Origin: Entophlyctis helioformis
Lineage: Eukaryota > Chytridiomycota > Chytridiomycetes > Chytridiales > Chytriomycetaceae
Length of the DNA: 64,000 bases
Direction: 5' to 3'
Assembly (NCBI GenBank): GCA_025526915.1
Contig: JAHLKH010000074.1
Coordinates: 54,487 to 118,486 of the forward strand
Both the position numbers and the translations under genes were made by a program. The notes below the pieces were generated by a model that had not been told where the DNA came from, ran no database searches, and worked only from the letters and a program-made list of their open reading frames with translations. Positions 63,730 to 64,000 of this stretch are shown one piece after another (position 1 is the stretch's first letter; each line of letters begins with the position of its first letter).

Positions 63730-64000
63730 ACAGCGTTGGACGAGAGCCCCGGCGCCGTGCCAGCCGCGAAGCTGCAGCCAAAGGGCAAGCGGCCGTCGCT
63801 CGCAGCCAATCACCCGTACGGCCCGCACGCCATCAACAAGGCACGACTCAAGGAGCTAGAGCAGCTGCCCAAGCTCGGCCCGTTTATTGATCTCCCAGAG
63901 CGGCCCACCCTGCCGCAGACGGCTGCACGCAGACGCGGCTCGCGGGTCGGCGGCAACGGCAACGTCGGTGGGGGTGGGGGTGGGGGTGGCAGTAACAACG
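62613..64000 (+). CDS. Type I single-pass membrane protein, partial at the window edge
   Basis: Exons 62613-62899 and 62973 to beyond 64000; phase-2 intron with GTACGT donor. A clear signal peptide (WLLLALLALHALDGTHA) opens the protein. The ectodomain of about 260 residues has several Cys (LVCGGSTD, LPDCTGPF, CVGCANT) and a Ser/Thr/Pro-rich stalk. One membrane helix follows (LIFICVVGAITLIFIVLMVL), then a basic cytosolic tail with an Ala-Ser repeat and a Gly run at the end. I do not recognise the family. The layout suggests a cell-surface sensor or adhesion-type protein; this is inference. Confidence 0.7.

Noticed and set aside
1..64000. tRNA, rRNA and bacterial operon signals
   Set aside because: No cloverleaf-like or rRNA sequence was noticed, and intron-rich genes with TATA/AATAAA signals rule out a bacterial origin. 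A tRNA search program could still find one I missed.

Overview
The window is nuclear DNA from a fungus. It carries a class IV-type chitin synthase, a VPS27-like ESCRT-0 subunit, EDC3, EF-1beta, a Yap-like bZIP factor and a Ty3/gypsy chromodomain retroelement, all with small spliceosomal introns (about 60-200 bp) and GC-rich codons. Rhodopsin-like receptors beside chitin synthase, and GPI-anchored leucine-rich-repeat proteins, point to an early-diverging, zoosporic (chytrid-type) fungus. That placement is inference, not proof.

Layout. 1-2375: a tandem group of rhodopsin-like receptor genes with one intact member between two decayed copies. 3275-5282: a hexose transporter with a TATA box and a perfect 19-bp inverted pair of E2F-like sites. 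5649-7834 and 14510-16694: two arms of a 2.2-kb inverted duplication, each carrying an identical metallo-beta-lactamase-fold protein and part of an acyl-CoA-ligase relic. Two shorter copies of the same repeat lie at 19279-20075 and 25983-26762.

7896-29213 is the striking part. Every host gene here other than the duplicated beta-lactamase-fold gene is a type II membrane glycosyltransferase (GT31, GT32 twice, GT34, GT90/CAP10-like, GT64/exostosin-like) or a FkbM-type sugar methyltransferase (two). It looks like a fungal surface-glycan gene cluster whose genes are separated by members of one repeat family and by a truncated Ty3/gypsy element.

29326-33422: two leucine-rich-repeat genes in which almost every repeat is its own exon with phase-2 introns. 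The larger encodes a Pro/Thr-rich stalk and a GPI-anchor signal. From 33967 onward the window is ordinary, gene-dense chromosome: bZIP factor, MAPEG protein, AIG1/rolling-stone-like membrane protein, alpha/beta hydrolase, large PPR protein, chitin synthase, VPS27, EDC3, EF-1beta, F-box/ankyrin protein, and a type I membrane protein cut by the window edge. The first EF-1beta intron contains a box C/D snoRNA that I identify as U18, the same host-guest pairing as yeast EFB1/SNR18.

Exon boundaries were worked out by hand from GT/GC-AG sites, reading-frame phase and family motifs; phases are consistent in every spliced model given. Four genes contain single-base frame changes, most at short homopolymers, which may be consensus errors rather than real mutations.
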